64,000 nucleotides of DNA from Owenia fusiformis (lineage: Eukaryota; Annelida; Polychaeta; Sabellida; Oweniidae). The stretch's first letter is position 1; the number at the start of each line of letters is the position of its first letter. The position numbers were made by a program, and so were the translations under genes. Below the pieces are notes generated by a model. It made no database searches and was not told the DNA's origin. It worked only from the letters and a program-made list of their open reading frames with translations. Positions 9,692 through 22,900 of the stretch are shown here, in pieces. The stretch spans positions 31,871,375-31,935,374 of the forward strand of contig CAIIXF020000005.1 of the NCBI GenBank assembly GCA_903813345.2, read 5' to 3'.

Positions 9692-12678
9692 ATGTCAGGA
9701 ACTCAAGTAACAAATATGTCAGGAACTCAAGGAACTATTGCATCGCCAGGAATAGGAAGAGATGAAAATATATTTGATCCTTTTACGGATTATTTAAACT
9801 TACATGCAATGATCGGAACAACTACCGGGGATCAGTTATTCCCGCAAAACCCCAGCCTGGCCGGAGAATTGAACCGGCTCTTCGAACCCGTATCTGTGAA
9901 CCATGTCGTTGAAAGGCAAAGATTCAATAGTACTAGCACTGTCTGTAGCAGTGGGTACATGAGCTGCAGCCCAACTTCAGACGAAGAAAGTGTTCAAGCC
10001 CCCATTGATGATTTCAGATCAAATGGTAGGGAATGTGAGATTGACGATATCGAGTTGTATTTTAACTCCCTACATTTGGACTTGGAGTCTCGTCTCCCAC
10101 GACCATGGAATGCCGTCACGGAAGACTTAGTCAAAGCAGATATGCTTCAAATGAGACCAGGCCAGAAGAAACAAAGAAGTCCTCCGTCCACCTATCTGAC
10201 CGAAGCACCTGTGTGTGTGTTTTGCCGCAATAACGGGGAAAGTGAACAAGTATATCGCGGACATTTCTTGAAGGACGACCAAAAGCGTATTACATGCCCT
10301 GTTCTCCGGGCGTACACATGTCCAATATGTAAAGCATCTGGTAAGTTTGTTTGTTTGTTTTTATAACACTTGTTGATGTAATCTCGGACTGTATGAAATG
10401 TATTTGTTCCACTGGCTGCTAATCAGTCAAGTAATTCTTCAAAAATCTTTACTCAAGATTTATGAAGCCAATCTAATGTCTGCTCAAAGAAAAACAATGC
10501 TAATCAAGCTTTGTGTCACTTGTCATATTATTCCCCATCAGACTGTATGTCTATTTTAAATCAATACTAAAGGATATGTATTAGAAAGATGTCCAAAGTA
10601 GTCTTATTAATTTCAATACTTTTTGTTAGGATAAACGATAATGGTCTTGTAATATCCATGTCCATGGATTTATTGGTAGCTCAATCTGGAGGAGTCAAAC
10701 TCGAGATAATCCCATTGTAAGAGTGGGTGACCAATGATTTCAAAGCTACATATTCTATCAGCATTTTTATCATCAGAAACTATGTATATTTCGGAGATAT
10801 GAAAGGGATGTTTTGGATCTCTGTCAAGACCTATTCAATACAATCAGAAATGCTCATTGCACCACATACACTCCCCTGGACTATCTATATCTTGCCCATA
10901 ACCCCAGTCCCCAGTTGAGTGGTTGTGCTGACCCCTAAGTGAAAAAATGGAATTGCTCTGGACCCCCTCCCAAGGTATAGATTATTGAAAAATAAATCAC
11001 TATTTACTTATTTTTCCTCACCATATTCTTTGATCTCACTTTCTTTTGGCAAACTAAAACATTTATTGCATCTTAAACCTTAAAAACTGAATATAATTAG
11101 GTCCCTCAGCTCAGTGCCACCCCCTGCCAATTATCTAGTCTCCCATATCTTCGTACCAGGTCATGGATCTCACTCACTCCCTCCCTAATTCCGTTCTCCA
11201 TTTTATCCCTCCCTTCTGTTCTCTTCATTTTATTTAATTTTCCATCACATCCTTCCATTACTCATTCCTCTGATCCCCATCCCTGCAACTAATCTTTTAT
11301 TTGTAGTGGCGACTTCAATATTATTCCCCAGATCTCAAGAGTGTGCATTTATTTGTTTGAAATTGCAATGGTTGAATTGTTGTCAGTCCCCCCCCCCCCC
11401 ATCAACTTCAGCCTGTTGTTGAAATAGATAAGACTGCTCCCCCACATTGAAATCTCTGAGGCGCAGCACCTCCATGTATTTTATAAAACCAAATTGCTCC
11501 TCAATACAATTTGATGTGCCTCCTAAAATGTTACAATAAAAATAAAGAAATTCCAAAATGATGCACAATAAATGTCAAAATCATAAAATGTTGCACCAAA
11601 AGTTACAAAATGCTACAATGTTGCACAAAAAAATAACAAAATCCTCCACTCATAAAATCCTGGGTAGAGCACTGTGAAGGGGATGGGAGTCTTGAAGTTG
11701 AAAAGAGAGCTTCATTTTCATAATAAACAAGGCTCTGAGTATCACGGTAACTACATAAATATTATGTAAATAATGTACTTAACTTTATGATTCTCTTTGA
11801 AACATTCTTTAATTAAATGATTGATTAGTGATGAACTCAGATTTAGATGGGAGGCTCCTATAAACAAAAATAATACTTTTGTTTTTCATGAGGTCTTGAA
11901 TCATGAAAGTATTTACCTTGAACACAGAGGTTAGTTAAAAGTAAGATGAAGCTCTCTTTTAAATAGCGAAGTTGAAGAAATGGAAAGGGTTTTAATTATA
12001 ACATTTTGTTTTTGAGACTGAACATTCACATTTGTCAGGGAGATTGTATCACCTCTTCTATAATAGGTAATAACCAGCTCTGTTTCTTATATAAGATAGT
12101 AGTCATTATTCTCAACAAACAGCAATTATCCAGATTATGTATAATATTGTGTGGTCACCTTTGATTATATCTGTTCATAGACATTCCGGAACCTGAATTG
12201 TTTCTGTATTTCTTTCAAGTTTTCTATTTATATCAAATTAGATTCAACTAATTTACATATTTCTTATCTGTCTTTAATCTTTCCTTTTCATTTTTTTCTT
12301 AGCTGTGTCCAATCTTTCCTCTCATTCATATCTCAAAGGATGATCTCTTGTTTGATCTTTTATGAGACTGAATCATCAACTCCCCCCCCCTATCAGTCAA
12401 AACATCACTTAGAGCTCAAGTTTGGGGATGGGGGGGGGGGGCAATCTTGACAATTTTATTTTGCTTCTTTGAAAAGAGAGTTTTATCTCCATAATATACT
12501 AGGCTGTGACTGTCGGGTGCACATATTTCATGTTCAAAAATTCAGGTTTACTGTTGTTGTTTTTTCAGGTGATGATGCCCATACCATCAAATACTGTCCC
12601 CTGGGAGGAGAAACCACAAGTGCGGTGAAGGCTCTACGCACCCCCAGGACCAGTAATGGCAAGAAAAGAATCAATTAA
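9692..12678 (+). CDS. nanos: Nanos-type RNA-binding zinc-finger protein, complete, two exons
   Basis: Nanos is a cytoplasmic translational repressor that acts with Pumilio and the CCR4-NOT deadenylase, mainly in germ cells. Exon 1 is 9692-10340 (phase 1, donor GTAAGT) and exon 2 is 12569-12678 (acceptor TTTTTTCAG, stop TAA): 252 codons. The two CCHC knuckles are exact: C175-x2-C178-x12-H191-x10-C202 and C210-x2-C213-x7-H221-x4-C226. The single 2.2-kb intron splits the second knuckle after residue 216. Near the N-terminus FDPFTDYLNL (28-37) resembles the NOT1-interacting motif of vertebrate Nanos (F-x-x-W-x-D-Y-x-x-L) with Phe instead of Trp. The start is duplicated: MSGTQ is encoded at 9692 and again 24 nt later, so two in-frame ATGs compete; the first is chosen. 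The linker (about 60-160) is low in recognisable structure. Coding GC is higher than in the flanks. Confidence 0.95.
10341..12568. other. Nanos intron
   Basis: This 2.2-kb intron interrupts the second zinc knuckle. It has C-runs near 11390 and 12380, a G-run near 12430 and AT-rich sequence. I see no exon and no clear transposon in it. Confidence 0.7.
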
Positions 12679-14213
12679 ATCAAGCTCCAATTAAATTCCC
12701 ACATTTTAACTCAACATCAAATGGAGCCAAACCTATACACACTCGTGCATTCAACTCAAACAAGACAGGGTACAATAGGTAGGAATACAGTGTTGTTTAT
12801 AGCCATCAACTTAGCCATTTTGTGTACATAATAAGACAGAAAATATATGTGCATTAAACAAGAAAGTTAGGTCTCGGAGAGAATGACTGTCTACTGGATA
12901 ATAGAATATGACAGTTCTCTAGATTTTTGAGATGGACGGAACAGTAGATCCATCATATAATTGCCAAGTACATGTGAATGGTCAATGGACTAAACTACAG
13001 TATGTGTCCCCCCTCAGGTTATTTGAGTGTAAACCTGCTGTGGCTACACTAGGTTAACACAAACATCCATTTAGTTCAATTACACAATGTCACACCACAA
13101 AGCACAATGTATTGTACATATGATGAATGGTATAAAACTCTATTCAGCATGTGCAATCTACTGTAAAAATGTTTTCAAACTTTTCAAAGGGAGATCTGGG
13201 TACCAATTGCCCAATGTTACTTTTGATGTGCTAATTCCCTTAGTCATATAAAAGGCCTCAGGATGTTTCTATGCATTTGTGATATCATAAATTCCTTCAC
13301 TTCAAACTTTTGTTTATTCACTTTTGTAGCCATAGATAATTTGAAGCTTTCATCATGGACCTTATCTGTCCGGAATATCAATCTCAATTCACATTGCAGT
13401 TTTGTGTGTATAGCTATTACATAAGTGATATGTGTGGGATAAATCCCTTTCAAAACATTTGCAGAGATATGGTACTTCGCTTTAAAAATGAAATTTAGTT
13501 AATTTTTTTGGAACTTATCTTAGTTCAACTAAACAGTTATTGGAATTTCTCCTTTGTTTTATAATAGTGCCATTTGATGTTTCTTAAGTATACTGCTGAA
13601 TATTGACTAGATATTTGCAATGGTCATAATGCACATGAAGTAGGTTTTTATATTCAGTATACGAACATAGGAAGAGAGATCTGAATCAGTCATGTATTGA
13701 AGTATTTCAAGTAGTTATTTCTGTACACAGATTACAGTGAGAATAATCACATGATTATACTAAAGATTAATTGTAACAAAATCATAAAAAAAACATTGCT
13801 AGATGTAATCCTTTAATGCTTAAATTCATGATTGCCAATTTTCAAAAGACATCATTGTGAACTTTTTTTCTCGTTTTTAATGCTGACACATTTTTTGGAG
13901 GGGATTTCCAAATTAATGGTTATTCACATCTTATGCCCTGTAAGCTTCAGGGTCCGTTGAACAATTTTCATTTTATATAAAACTATCCATTACATTAAAA
14001 AGATCATTTTAGATGTAAACTTCATGTATATGTGTATAGTCCTTAATTCCTTAAGTTTGTACAGTGTGTAAACAAGGATCAGTTTATTATTCAGTTTTAT
14101 TCCATGGAAAACCCAAGATTTGTATTTTATTTTTCAAACGGGTAATAATGAGGAGAATTAATAATGTGGTTATTCTCAGTGTATCTGATTGAGTTTATAT
14201 ATTGTTTGTGTTG

Positions 14214-14219
14214 AATAAA
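14214..14219 (+). terminator. Candidate poly(A) signal of nanos
   Basis: AATAAA lies about 1.5 kb after the nanos stop codon and is the first canonical hexamer that I found downstream. It implies a long 3' UTR (12679 to about 14240), which includes two Pumilio-type words TGTACATA at 12823-12830 and 13113-13120. Other hexamers near 14843 and 14971 are alternatives. Confidence 0.45.
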
Positions 14220-15279
14220 TATCTAGTCTACATAACAGATCTGTGAAGTTCAAATTACAGCTTGTATTTTAGACAGTGATGAAGTAATGATTATACATGT
14301 ACAGTGTATTGTAATTATGTAAAAATGTAATTATTCAAATGAAAGAAAATGAGTATTTTTTGTAATTCTTAAACTGCTAAGCTTCAAGAATCACTGGTGT
14401 AATTAGATTCTTTGATGCAGAGATATAAACATTGATTGTATTTGATTTGAGAGTACACCTCAATCATACAGGGGGTCTTTTATTGCATGATCACAAATTA
14501 GTGTCATATTTCATTTATAACATCATGTACATGCAAAATGAGACCCACCTGCATTTATAATGATCAGTGGGAAGCAGAAATTATAATTTAGACAAAAATG
14601 AAATTGTACATATGTTCTACTACAGCCCATTTCATTGTTTTATGTCGTCAGTAAAACCTAGAAAAAATAAGAAATACCATAATATTTTCAAAAAGATTTA
14701 ACATGGCTGAAATTCCTTAAATTACAAAAAAACTAAATAATCTAAAATAAACAAATGTCATTCATGTACAATATTAATATACTTTTCCGTATATTATTGC
14801 ACAATGGTCTCCTGATTTCTTATTTTTAGGGTTCTACTGACGAAATAAAACAGTGAAATGGGCTGTAGTTATCAGTGAAAAACTGCTGAAAATATATTTA
14901 GTTTAGCTTAGTATTCAGTATAAAACACTTCCGGTGTGTATATGAAAGTTTTTACTTTTTCAGTGTAATCAAATAAAAGAGCAATATACAAAGCTTTAAC
15001 ATTAGGATAAGAGTATCAGTGTGTTTACACAGTGTATGAATATTTTCTTACACAACTGCAAGTTGCAATAGATAAATGAAATATTTTGAACTTCAAAATG
15101 TAAATAGTTGTTGTGCAGGAGTAAAGTGATTATTTGAATGAATTATCAGAAGGGTTGATAGTGAACTTTTTCATTAGTCATCTCCATTGCTAAGCATCTG
15201 AGCCTTAGTCTTGCTTCAATGCCCTGTAACCTTCCCCTTGTCTACTTCAGCAACATTCTGTCTGTCAAAAGGTTGTTGA

Positions 15280-15410
15280 AGTCGGGGGATGGGGGAGGGG
15301 CTTGAAGCAAGACTATCTGACATGTTTGAGACTAGACTTGAATCAAGTTTCCTTGTGTTTACCCTAGAGAGGATGGGGCAACTGAAGGGAGGGGGAGGGG
15401 CTTGATGCAA
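15280..15410. repeat. G-rich repeat 'gggggaggggcttga(a/t)gcaagac'
   Basis: Two direct copies about 100 bp apart share 'gggaggggcttga' and 'gcaagact'. A third, weaker relative is near 16885-16925 ('gggagggggcgcagggtttt' then 'gcaagact'). The origin of the family is unknown. Confidence 0.5.
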
Positions 15411-15535
15411 GACTTTTCTCTAAAGCAACTGTCCAATGGGAATATTGTTACCCTTTGCATTCGTTTGACTTCACTTCTTAAAAGAAAGCTTCGTCTTCAC
15501 TCTTTCAAACTAAAATAAACCTGTGAACTCACCGC

Positions 15536-15687
15536 GCCAATCAGTGTTCGTCGGCCAAATTTGACCGACGTTCTATATATGGGCATTCCTTCTGACGTCA
15601 TCGTTGAGCCCGGGATTGACCAATGACATACGCATATTTAATTAGAACGCATTTGGCGTATGTTTCTTCAAGCTCGCTGATTGGTGG
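15536..15687. promoter_or_regulatory. Promoter-like cluster: three CCAAT boxes, CRE and TATA-like word
   Basis: GCCAATCA (15536), ACCAATGA (15619) and an inverted ATTGGTGG (15680) surround TATATAT (15574-15580) and a perfect CRE TGACGTCA (15593-15600). A GC-box-like GGGGGCGGGGC follows near 15750. The stretch is richer in CpG than its surroundings. No open reading frame with a recognisable product starts nearby on either strand, so it could serve a non-coding RNA, an untranslated first exon, or a distant gene. Confidence 0.4.
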
Positions 15688-17401
15688 AAGAAAGGTCAGC
15701 ACGTAGGTCAGAAGTGATTTATTACCCAAACTGTTACCGGTACCCGTCGTGGGGGCGGGGCTACTAAACTGTAATATGGTATCTACTAGGCAGAGTGTAG
15801 TTTAACTAGACTCTGCACGCAGGGTAGAATATTGTGGAAATGAATTTTGCATTGGTATCGAAACAAGGGAGATAATATGTGTGATTCACTATGCACTTTG
15901 AGATTTTGTTCAACAACTATTTATTCTACCATGGTAATGTATTTATATTACAACAAAATGACTTTGAAGGGAATTATATGGCCCATTAATAGTCCCATTC
16001 ATGGCATACTCTTCAGATGGACATTAGTGTACTTGTTTACGATAAGTTGGCTATTGTAAATTGTAATGAAGCATGCATAATGCTGCTTTTGTCCGGGTAG
16101 TAATCTGATTTTAGGAATATTTATTTTTTCAAACTTATTTAAGTTATCATTATTTTACTGTCTTAATTTAAGATTTTATAGTGAAATATCATTCTGATGT
16201 ATTATAAGTCCCTAGCTTTTGATTTCATGTGTTGTAAAATACCAATGACAATGTAACATGTAGTTATATTTCAATTTTTATTTGATGCTTGGTCATCTTA
16301 TCATTTTGAAGTGGCCAAACAAATAAGCCTGAAGTGGCCTAGCTAACTGCTCTTATGGGAATTGACAATTTCCATGCAACATGTAATTCTAGTTTTTAAG
16401 TTCGTATTAGCTGGTTAGCAGTTTAGTGTTGGGCTAGGAATAAATTATATTTAATAATTACGTAATGTTTTGTGAATCATTCCATATGAGATAATACATG
16501 GTAATAGGGAAGTACAAATGATCATTGAAGTGGGTGTTCAAAATCTGAACATATAGAAGCAGCTGTGGTAAGTGCCCTTGCAAATGAGCTCCCCCCAACC
16601 ATTAAACCTGAAATGAGTTGAAGTAGAATTGTATCTTCCCACAAATCTGTCTTCCATAGATTTTTGTCTACTATCACATTCATTTTCACGCCTAGTCTCA
16701 GCTCCTTTGAAGGAAATACAGATTTTCAAATTTTTGTAAACATCTAATTCATTTGTGATGTTTACAAAATGAATTAGTTTGGCCAACTCTTGCCAACGTC
16801 CTGTTTTAACTTTTTGTTAATTTAATAATTGCCCCATTTGTAGACTTGCACCAATACTTTGCACATTCCCCTGTCAATTACAGAAGGTTTAGGGAGGGGG
16901 CGCAGGGTTTTAATGCAAGACTACCCTGGATTTAAAAGATGGCATCAATGTTAATTAAAATACCAATTTGTCTATTTCATGTCCTAGTAGTATAGGAAAC
17001 GTCCAAAAATTTTGCTTGCAATTTTGTCACCATTTGTATCTGATTTAGTTCATTTCAATTCTTGTTTTAATTCTGACAATTCATGACTAAAGGCGATCTA
17101 CGAACAGGTCAAAATATTCCAAGGGTTGACTTAAATTGACAAATCACCAAAGCCAACATCAAAAAGATGTAAGATGCTCTAAGGAGTATCTGGAAATCGT
17201 CAACATAAGAAGTCCATAAAGCATTGCCCCTCGTGTTCATGGTCACTCTCCTAGTGACATATGTATGGTGCTATCACATGTGAATTGAACTATCAATAAT
17301 TCCCCAGTGGTAATGTTCTCCTATACCCTTTTCAAGAGTGTGACCGTGTGTACTCTTAAAATGAGAGGATTGTTAATCTAGCTTAAACCTATCAGAGTAC
17401 T

Positions 17402-17720
17402 GTAGATGCACTTAATTTGGCTCCTGTTTTAACTTAGAAGATTGAAAAAATCAGTCCGATTAAATGCGCCAATTTTCAGCAGGTCTATTTTAGAAGTTAA
17501 GAAAGCAATGCAAATTAAGATAAGTTCACTGAAACTCAACTAAGATTTATCTTGTGTACATTTCCTATTTGGATGTCAGTCAGTATACTGTCAGTAGTAC
17601 ACATGAATTGGGAAATGCTTATTTCCCAAATCCATGATATAACTTGAGCTCAGTCCTGAATCCGCCAAATTAAACAGCCTATTTTATTAGATGGCAATAT
17701 GTCAAATTAAGTGTATCTAC
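17402..17720. mobile_element. 319-bp miniature element with 18-bp terminal inverted repeats
   Basis: GTAGATGCACTTAATTTG (17402-17419) pairs with CAAATTAAGTGTATCTAC (17703-17720) with a single mismatch. No coding content is seen inside. Confidence 0.7.
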
Positions 17721-19901
17721 TAATCTTCATACCATCTCAAATGGAATACCATAAACTACATTTAAGATCATATAACATCAATATTCTAAAATCACATGTA
17801 ATATTGAGAGGGTAACACAAATATGTGGATAGCTGATACAACAGGGTACTGTCAGTTGGATGCATCTGGAGAATGGCCATGTGGAAGTGATACATCACCC
17901 AGAGTGTGTCTTCACTAGTCCTCACCATGGGACCAATATAGCAACATAACAATTAATCTCCACAACAACCTGTTGACAGTTTACAACATAAATCTCACAT
18001 TTTAATGGATCATATGGACTGGAATATATTAAGCATGACTATAGCTACAGCGAATTCCTTTGAATGTCCTGTAAAAATATACAATGAGAAAATATGGCAA
18101 GATCTGAACATTTTATGTTTTGATGAATTGTTGATTAATTATTAAAAAGGTTGACAGATCAAATGATGGTTTGTTGGGAAAATGTCTGGCAATCTACTTG
18201 TCTGAAAATACATCAATGGATTATGGAATTATAAATCTGGTCAAAATGACCATGAGGAATAGGATATATTGTCCCCCTCAAAGTTTTTTTCATAAAAATG
18301 CACCATAATTACCAGACATTCCTAAGATGATTTCCAATATTTTTTAAATCAGATCTGATACCCTTTTTAAATTAATTAATTTTGATTCTTTGAAAGAGAG
18401 CCATTATTTGTTTCAATAATAAGGACATTTAGTCTAATTATGATAGATGTGATTAGCCAAATAGTGTTAGTTTGTTTATTTAGTTCATTCTAGTCTGCAT
18501 TTATATTTGGTTGTTTTCATAATGAACATGATCATGAATCTAAGGAACAGGCCAAAATTCCCACCAAAAATGTGTGAGGTCGTCTTGGTTACAGAGTGGG
18601 TGGATACTTTTTAGTTTCATTTCTTCAAAGTTAAAAGGCAAGAGAGTAAATACATTAGCTGAAAGTGAAACAATATCGCAAAAAGTTTGAGAAAAATTGA
18701 TTTGGTCCAGTTGCAACATCCTTCTTCAAGGACTTCATTTATTCTTAAATTCATTAAATTATATACTTGTAAAATACCCTTGCAGCAAGGATGAGTTGCA
18801 AAGGATATATAGCTTGTCAACATCGATCAATGGCGATCATGCAATGCCCTCTATTATTTGTGATAATTAATTCATTATACAGATAGAGCGCATCAACGTT
18901 AAAAAGATATACCATTATGTGGTTGAATAAAGGGAATGCACAAAGTTAGTTGCCCTCTCAAGATATTCTGGTCAACAGTGCATTTTATATGGATTTTTTT
19001 GATAGCTGTTACTTTCTCCGAGAGTCAAAGTGACCACACAATACTCAACTGAACACCAATAATTAAAGGCAGATCTAGCAATTACTTCAATGTTGCCCCT
19101 TTGTTGCTTCATCTTGACGAAAATTGTTTCAATCTACGAATATTTTGGGCTCTTATCATGTCAATTTTCTAAGAATACCCAAAGCATACACTTTCTTTAG
19201 GAAAACTAAAGATTTTTAGAATCATGCAATCATTTCATCTGCCAACTATGATCTAATGCCAAAACCATCTCTCTCAGTCTGTGTACCCTTTCCAAAATAT
19301 TTACATCCGGGATTTACATTTACTTTATACCCTCATTATATCCCCATAGACGTGGTGCTGATTTTTCACACCCACGTCTACTTTTGTATTAAAATCTTCA
19401 AAGGGCTGAAAAACTTTGTCAGTAGTTGACACATAGCTAAGTTTTATCTAAATTACCACTAACCCAACTTATTTCAACCGCAAGATTTCAATACACAAGT
19501 AGTCAGGTAGTATTTGAAAAATAAACCTCACATTTACCAGAAGCACTCGACTTCTAAAACTGGAAACATTTTGGGATTGATTGCAGTGTGCATTGCACCA
19601 TGACCACTGAAAACTAATATGAACGGTAAAAATGACCTCTGACAACTGAAAACAATGGACCGCACCTACACTTTCAAATGAGCTTATAATCTGTTTTTTA
19701 AAAGATTTATAATACATGTAATAGAAAAGCGATCTTTTTGAGTGTTTGACATATATACGTTTGTTGGCTAGAGACTCGAGTAAGGTTATCCAAGACAACG
19801 CACAATCAAATCCTTGCAATCAAATAATGGCTGTAATTAAAAGTACGACCGCACCCTGAGTATTAGCCGTTCGCAGTTTTATCGGAACACACTAATTAAA
19901 C

Positions 19902-22900
19902 ATGGCGGCAGAAAATGAAAAGGTAAAAACTTCCTTGTAACTTTTTGTTATGTATTTAACGTATTATTTCAAATCATAAACGAGTAAATAATGTAAAAAG
20001 CGAAGGATATTATATATCTTGATTTGTGTGGGCGCAAAAGTTTAGATTATAAGTTTAAAACCAAAAGATCTGTAGAAATTCTTCCAGAGATAATTTATTT
20101 TCAATTTTTTGATTGACAATTTGAGTATTCATTTCATTTTCTATATCTACCTACATCTCTACATCAATAATTTCCAAAAGCCTAATACGTCTATTTAAGC
20201 AAGATATATAGTTAAACAATTATAGAGTTTGAATAGAATATAAATACCGATATTTCATGCTTTTTCTCAAAGGCGCATCGAGTTCACAGATGCTTGTGTT
20301 TACCCCGTGCCAGGACTATAGTCCTGCATCGAGCGCAATCTTTTGCCTGTACGATTACAACTTGGGAGAATTATCTACGCCCCTTACACTTAATATACCT
20401 ACTTCAATATATTCCTGGGTATTTTAGCATTCTTTTCATGTAGTTGAATCCACAATTGTCTGGGTATATCGGCAGAACGGGAACATTTTTCATTTTCATC
20501 GAGAGATATTTCATCACTTTCCAAGATGGCGGTTGGATTTAAAAGGGGATTCCCTGTTTGACTGACCCGGAAGTGTCTCGGATGTACCAATAAATGGAGA
20601 AATTTGACAGTTAAATATTACACGCAAATATTGCGATCAAAAACGAAAATTTCTTTGTTCTGCCTATAAACCCAGACAATTGTGGATTCAACTACACGAA
20701 AAGAATGCTAAAGTGCTGATCCATATTAATTGATAAGTCGTATAATTGGCATATTTTCTTGAATTTTAACATTTAATGTCCCAAACTCTCACAAACTGCA
20801 GAAAAGTATACACCATAAATCATATTTACCAAAATGAGTGTCTCCAAGGCAGAATCACACCAGCGTATGCATAATGCATTTGTCACGAGTTTGAGTTGAA
20901 ATTTCGCCAAAATGAAGTAGGCTAATGGTGGTCTCTGCCAGGTTTGTTTATTGTGGTAAGCTTGTAGGTGCTCAGAAGCAAATAATTCATGTGCGCAAAA
21001 TAATCAAATAATCTGATTGGTTTAAACTTAACTATTTGTGCATTCTATCCATCAAATGAGAGTCTCACAGGTATTTAGGCAAATTCATTTTGGTAGGAGC
21101 ACTCTGTTTAGTTTGAAAACGCACCGTCGCACCCTTTATTATTATATATCAGCACTGTAGAATACCAAGGAATCTATTGAAATAGATATCTTAAGTGTGA
21201 GAAGCATAGAAAATTCTCCCATGTTGTAATCGTACAGGCAAAAGAATAAGACATTTACAGGACTATAGTCCTGGTACGGGATAAGCTTGTGTACTTCTGT
21301 CATTTGGAAGGGTTTTCCCTCAATTGTTGTGATCAAACTCAATTGTGTTCCATTTTGACAGTTGGTTGTTCTGTTGATCTTCCCAATATACCAGCAATAC
21401 TATACTCATTAGTCGAATCTCTAGCCAAATTACTTGGCTAGAAGACACATGTGGACCACCGTGTACTAGTGAAAACGTTTATTCTGGAGTAAAAAATGAG
21501 AATAATGAGAATATTTCATCAATTAGAATTCAAACGGACACTGTCCTTTGTGAAATATTACATTCTTTCGTCTAAACTTAAAATCATTTGGTCTGCCATT
21601 CTTAAAAACATCTGTTGAGGTTGATCTTTATCTCGCTTTAGCGAAAAACAAAATGGCCGTTTTTACCAAAGGAACTTTTTCAAAAGTTTGCTCTTAGAAA
21701 AGACTAAATAAAAGCCGACATAGATGGTCATTTGAACTAAGACTACATACTAAGTTCAATGAAGGTGTATTTATCACATTTGAGTTAATTCATAGCAACA
21801 GTCCACATGGAAAAGCGTAAAAAGCAATAAAACAAACAGTGCTTGATGAACTCATCAGTATCAGATATATCAAAGGTGTGAAAGATTTTATATAAGCACT
21901 TATGATGGGACATCAATGATTATCTGGCGGAGAAACACATGGCATACCTGGCGTACATGGCGTGCATTTTTCCAGAAAATATAGATGGCTAAGCAAGTGG
22001 TTGCGTGGAAGAAGGCAGCACATCTGGGGGTTTGAGGCATGCTCCCCCGTGAAAATTTTTTTGTCATTGAAGACTTCATTTGGTGCAATCTGAGCATCTT
22101 TAAGGACCATAAATAGTTTTATCATTTAAAATAGCATTTTTGAAGTTTCACTGAGAAATCTTATCAAAAAACTTTTTGGGCAGTTTCAGAGGGGGTGCAC
22201 CCAACACACCTCCCATTTTGACACCCATGGTCTAAAGACATTAGACTCTGGAGAAACGTGTGAAAAGAGAGATACATTCCGATAGAGAAGATCATATGAT
22301 CTGTTGACTTGTCGCCATATTCAAAAAAATAAATTCGTTCGACTTTTCACCTTTTCATTCCATCCTTACCGCACTAACTGCAACATCTATGCAATAACTG
22401 AATAAAAGTTTATCGTATTTTAAAACGCCCTAGAGCGCTTCACATGTTCTTGGGGGAAGAAGCACCCAAAACCACCTTCAAAGTTTGTTCGTTTAGCTAA
22501 CTTGTGGCGTACACTCACAAAATACCCAGGCTATGCCACTAATAATTATAGACTATCCAAATAATAGGCTAAGGGAAAAGAAGTAGTAAGTTCAATCAGA
22601 AGATCTTGCACAACTTTTTAAAACCTTGCTCTCTTGGCACAAATTCTCATTACTGGTATCAAATTGTTTCCCCAAATCTCCAGAATCTACCCCAAAGTGT
22701 TTTCAAATGTATACTGTAAAAAGTGATTATTTTAACCCTCCGATAATACTGCATAAAAGACAACAACCATAAATATCATTCTGCAACTGCCTAGCAAGTT
22801 GAAACTTTGGGTCTAGTCTATTGGGTTTGGCATATTCACACTGGAATAGCCTGACAACGGTAAAGTCGGATACCGTTCTAACAAATGGCGGACATAACTG

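Larger units (their letters stand above)
14240..19880. other. Intergenic stretch without recognisable genes
   Basis: AT-rich DNA between nanos and SLC6. It contains a promoter-like cluster (15536-15687), a G-rich repeat family (two copies in 15280-15410, a related one near 16890), and one terminal-inverted-repeat element (17402-17720). The short open frames show no family signature or splice-consistent continuation. Confidence 0.6.

Noticed and set aside
15847-16059. 70-codon frame downstream of the promoter-like cluster
   Set aside because: No family similarity and ordinary length for chance in AT-rich DNA; not evidence for a gene driven by that cluster.
19348-19384. Small hairpin around TAGACGTGG / CCACGTCTA
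   Set aside because: A 9-bp stem with a bulge and a long loop is weak and has no supporting context.
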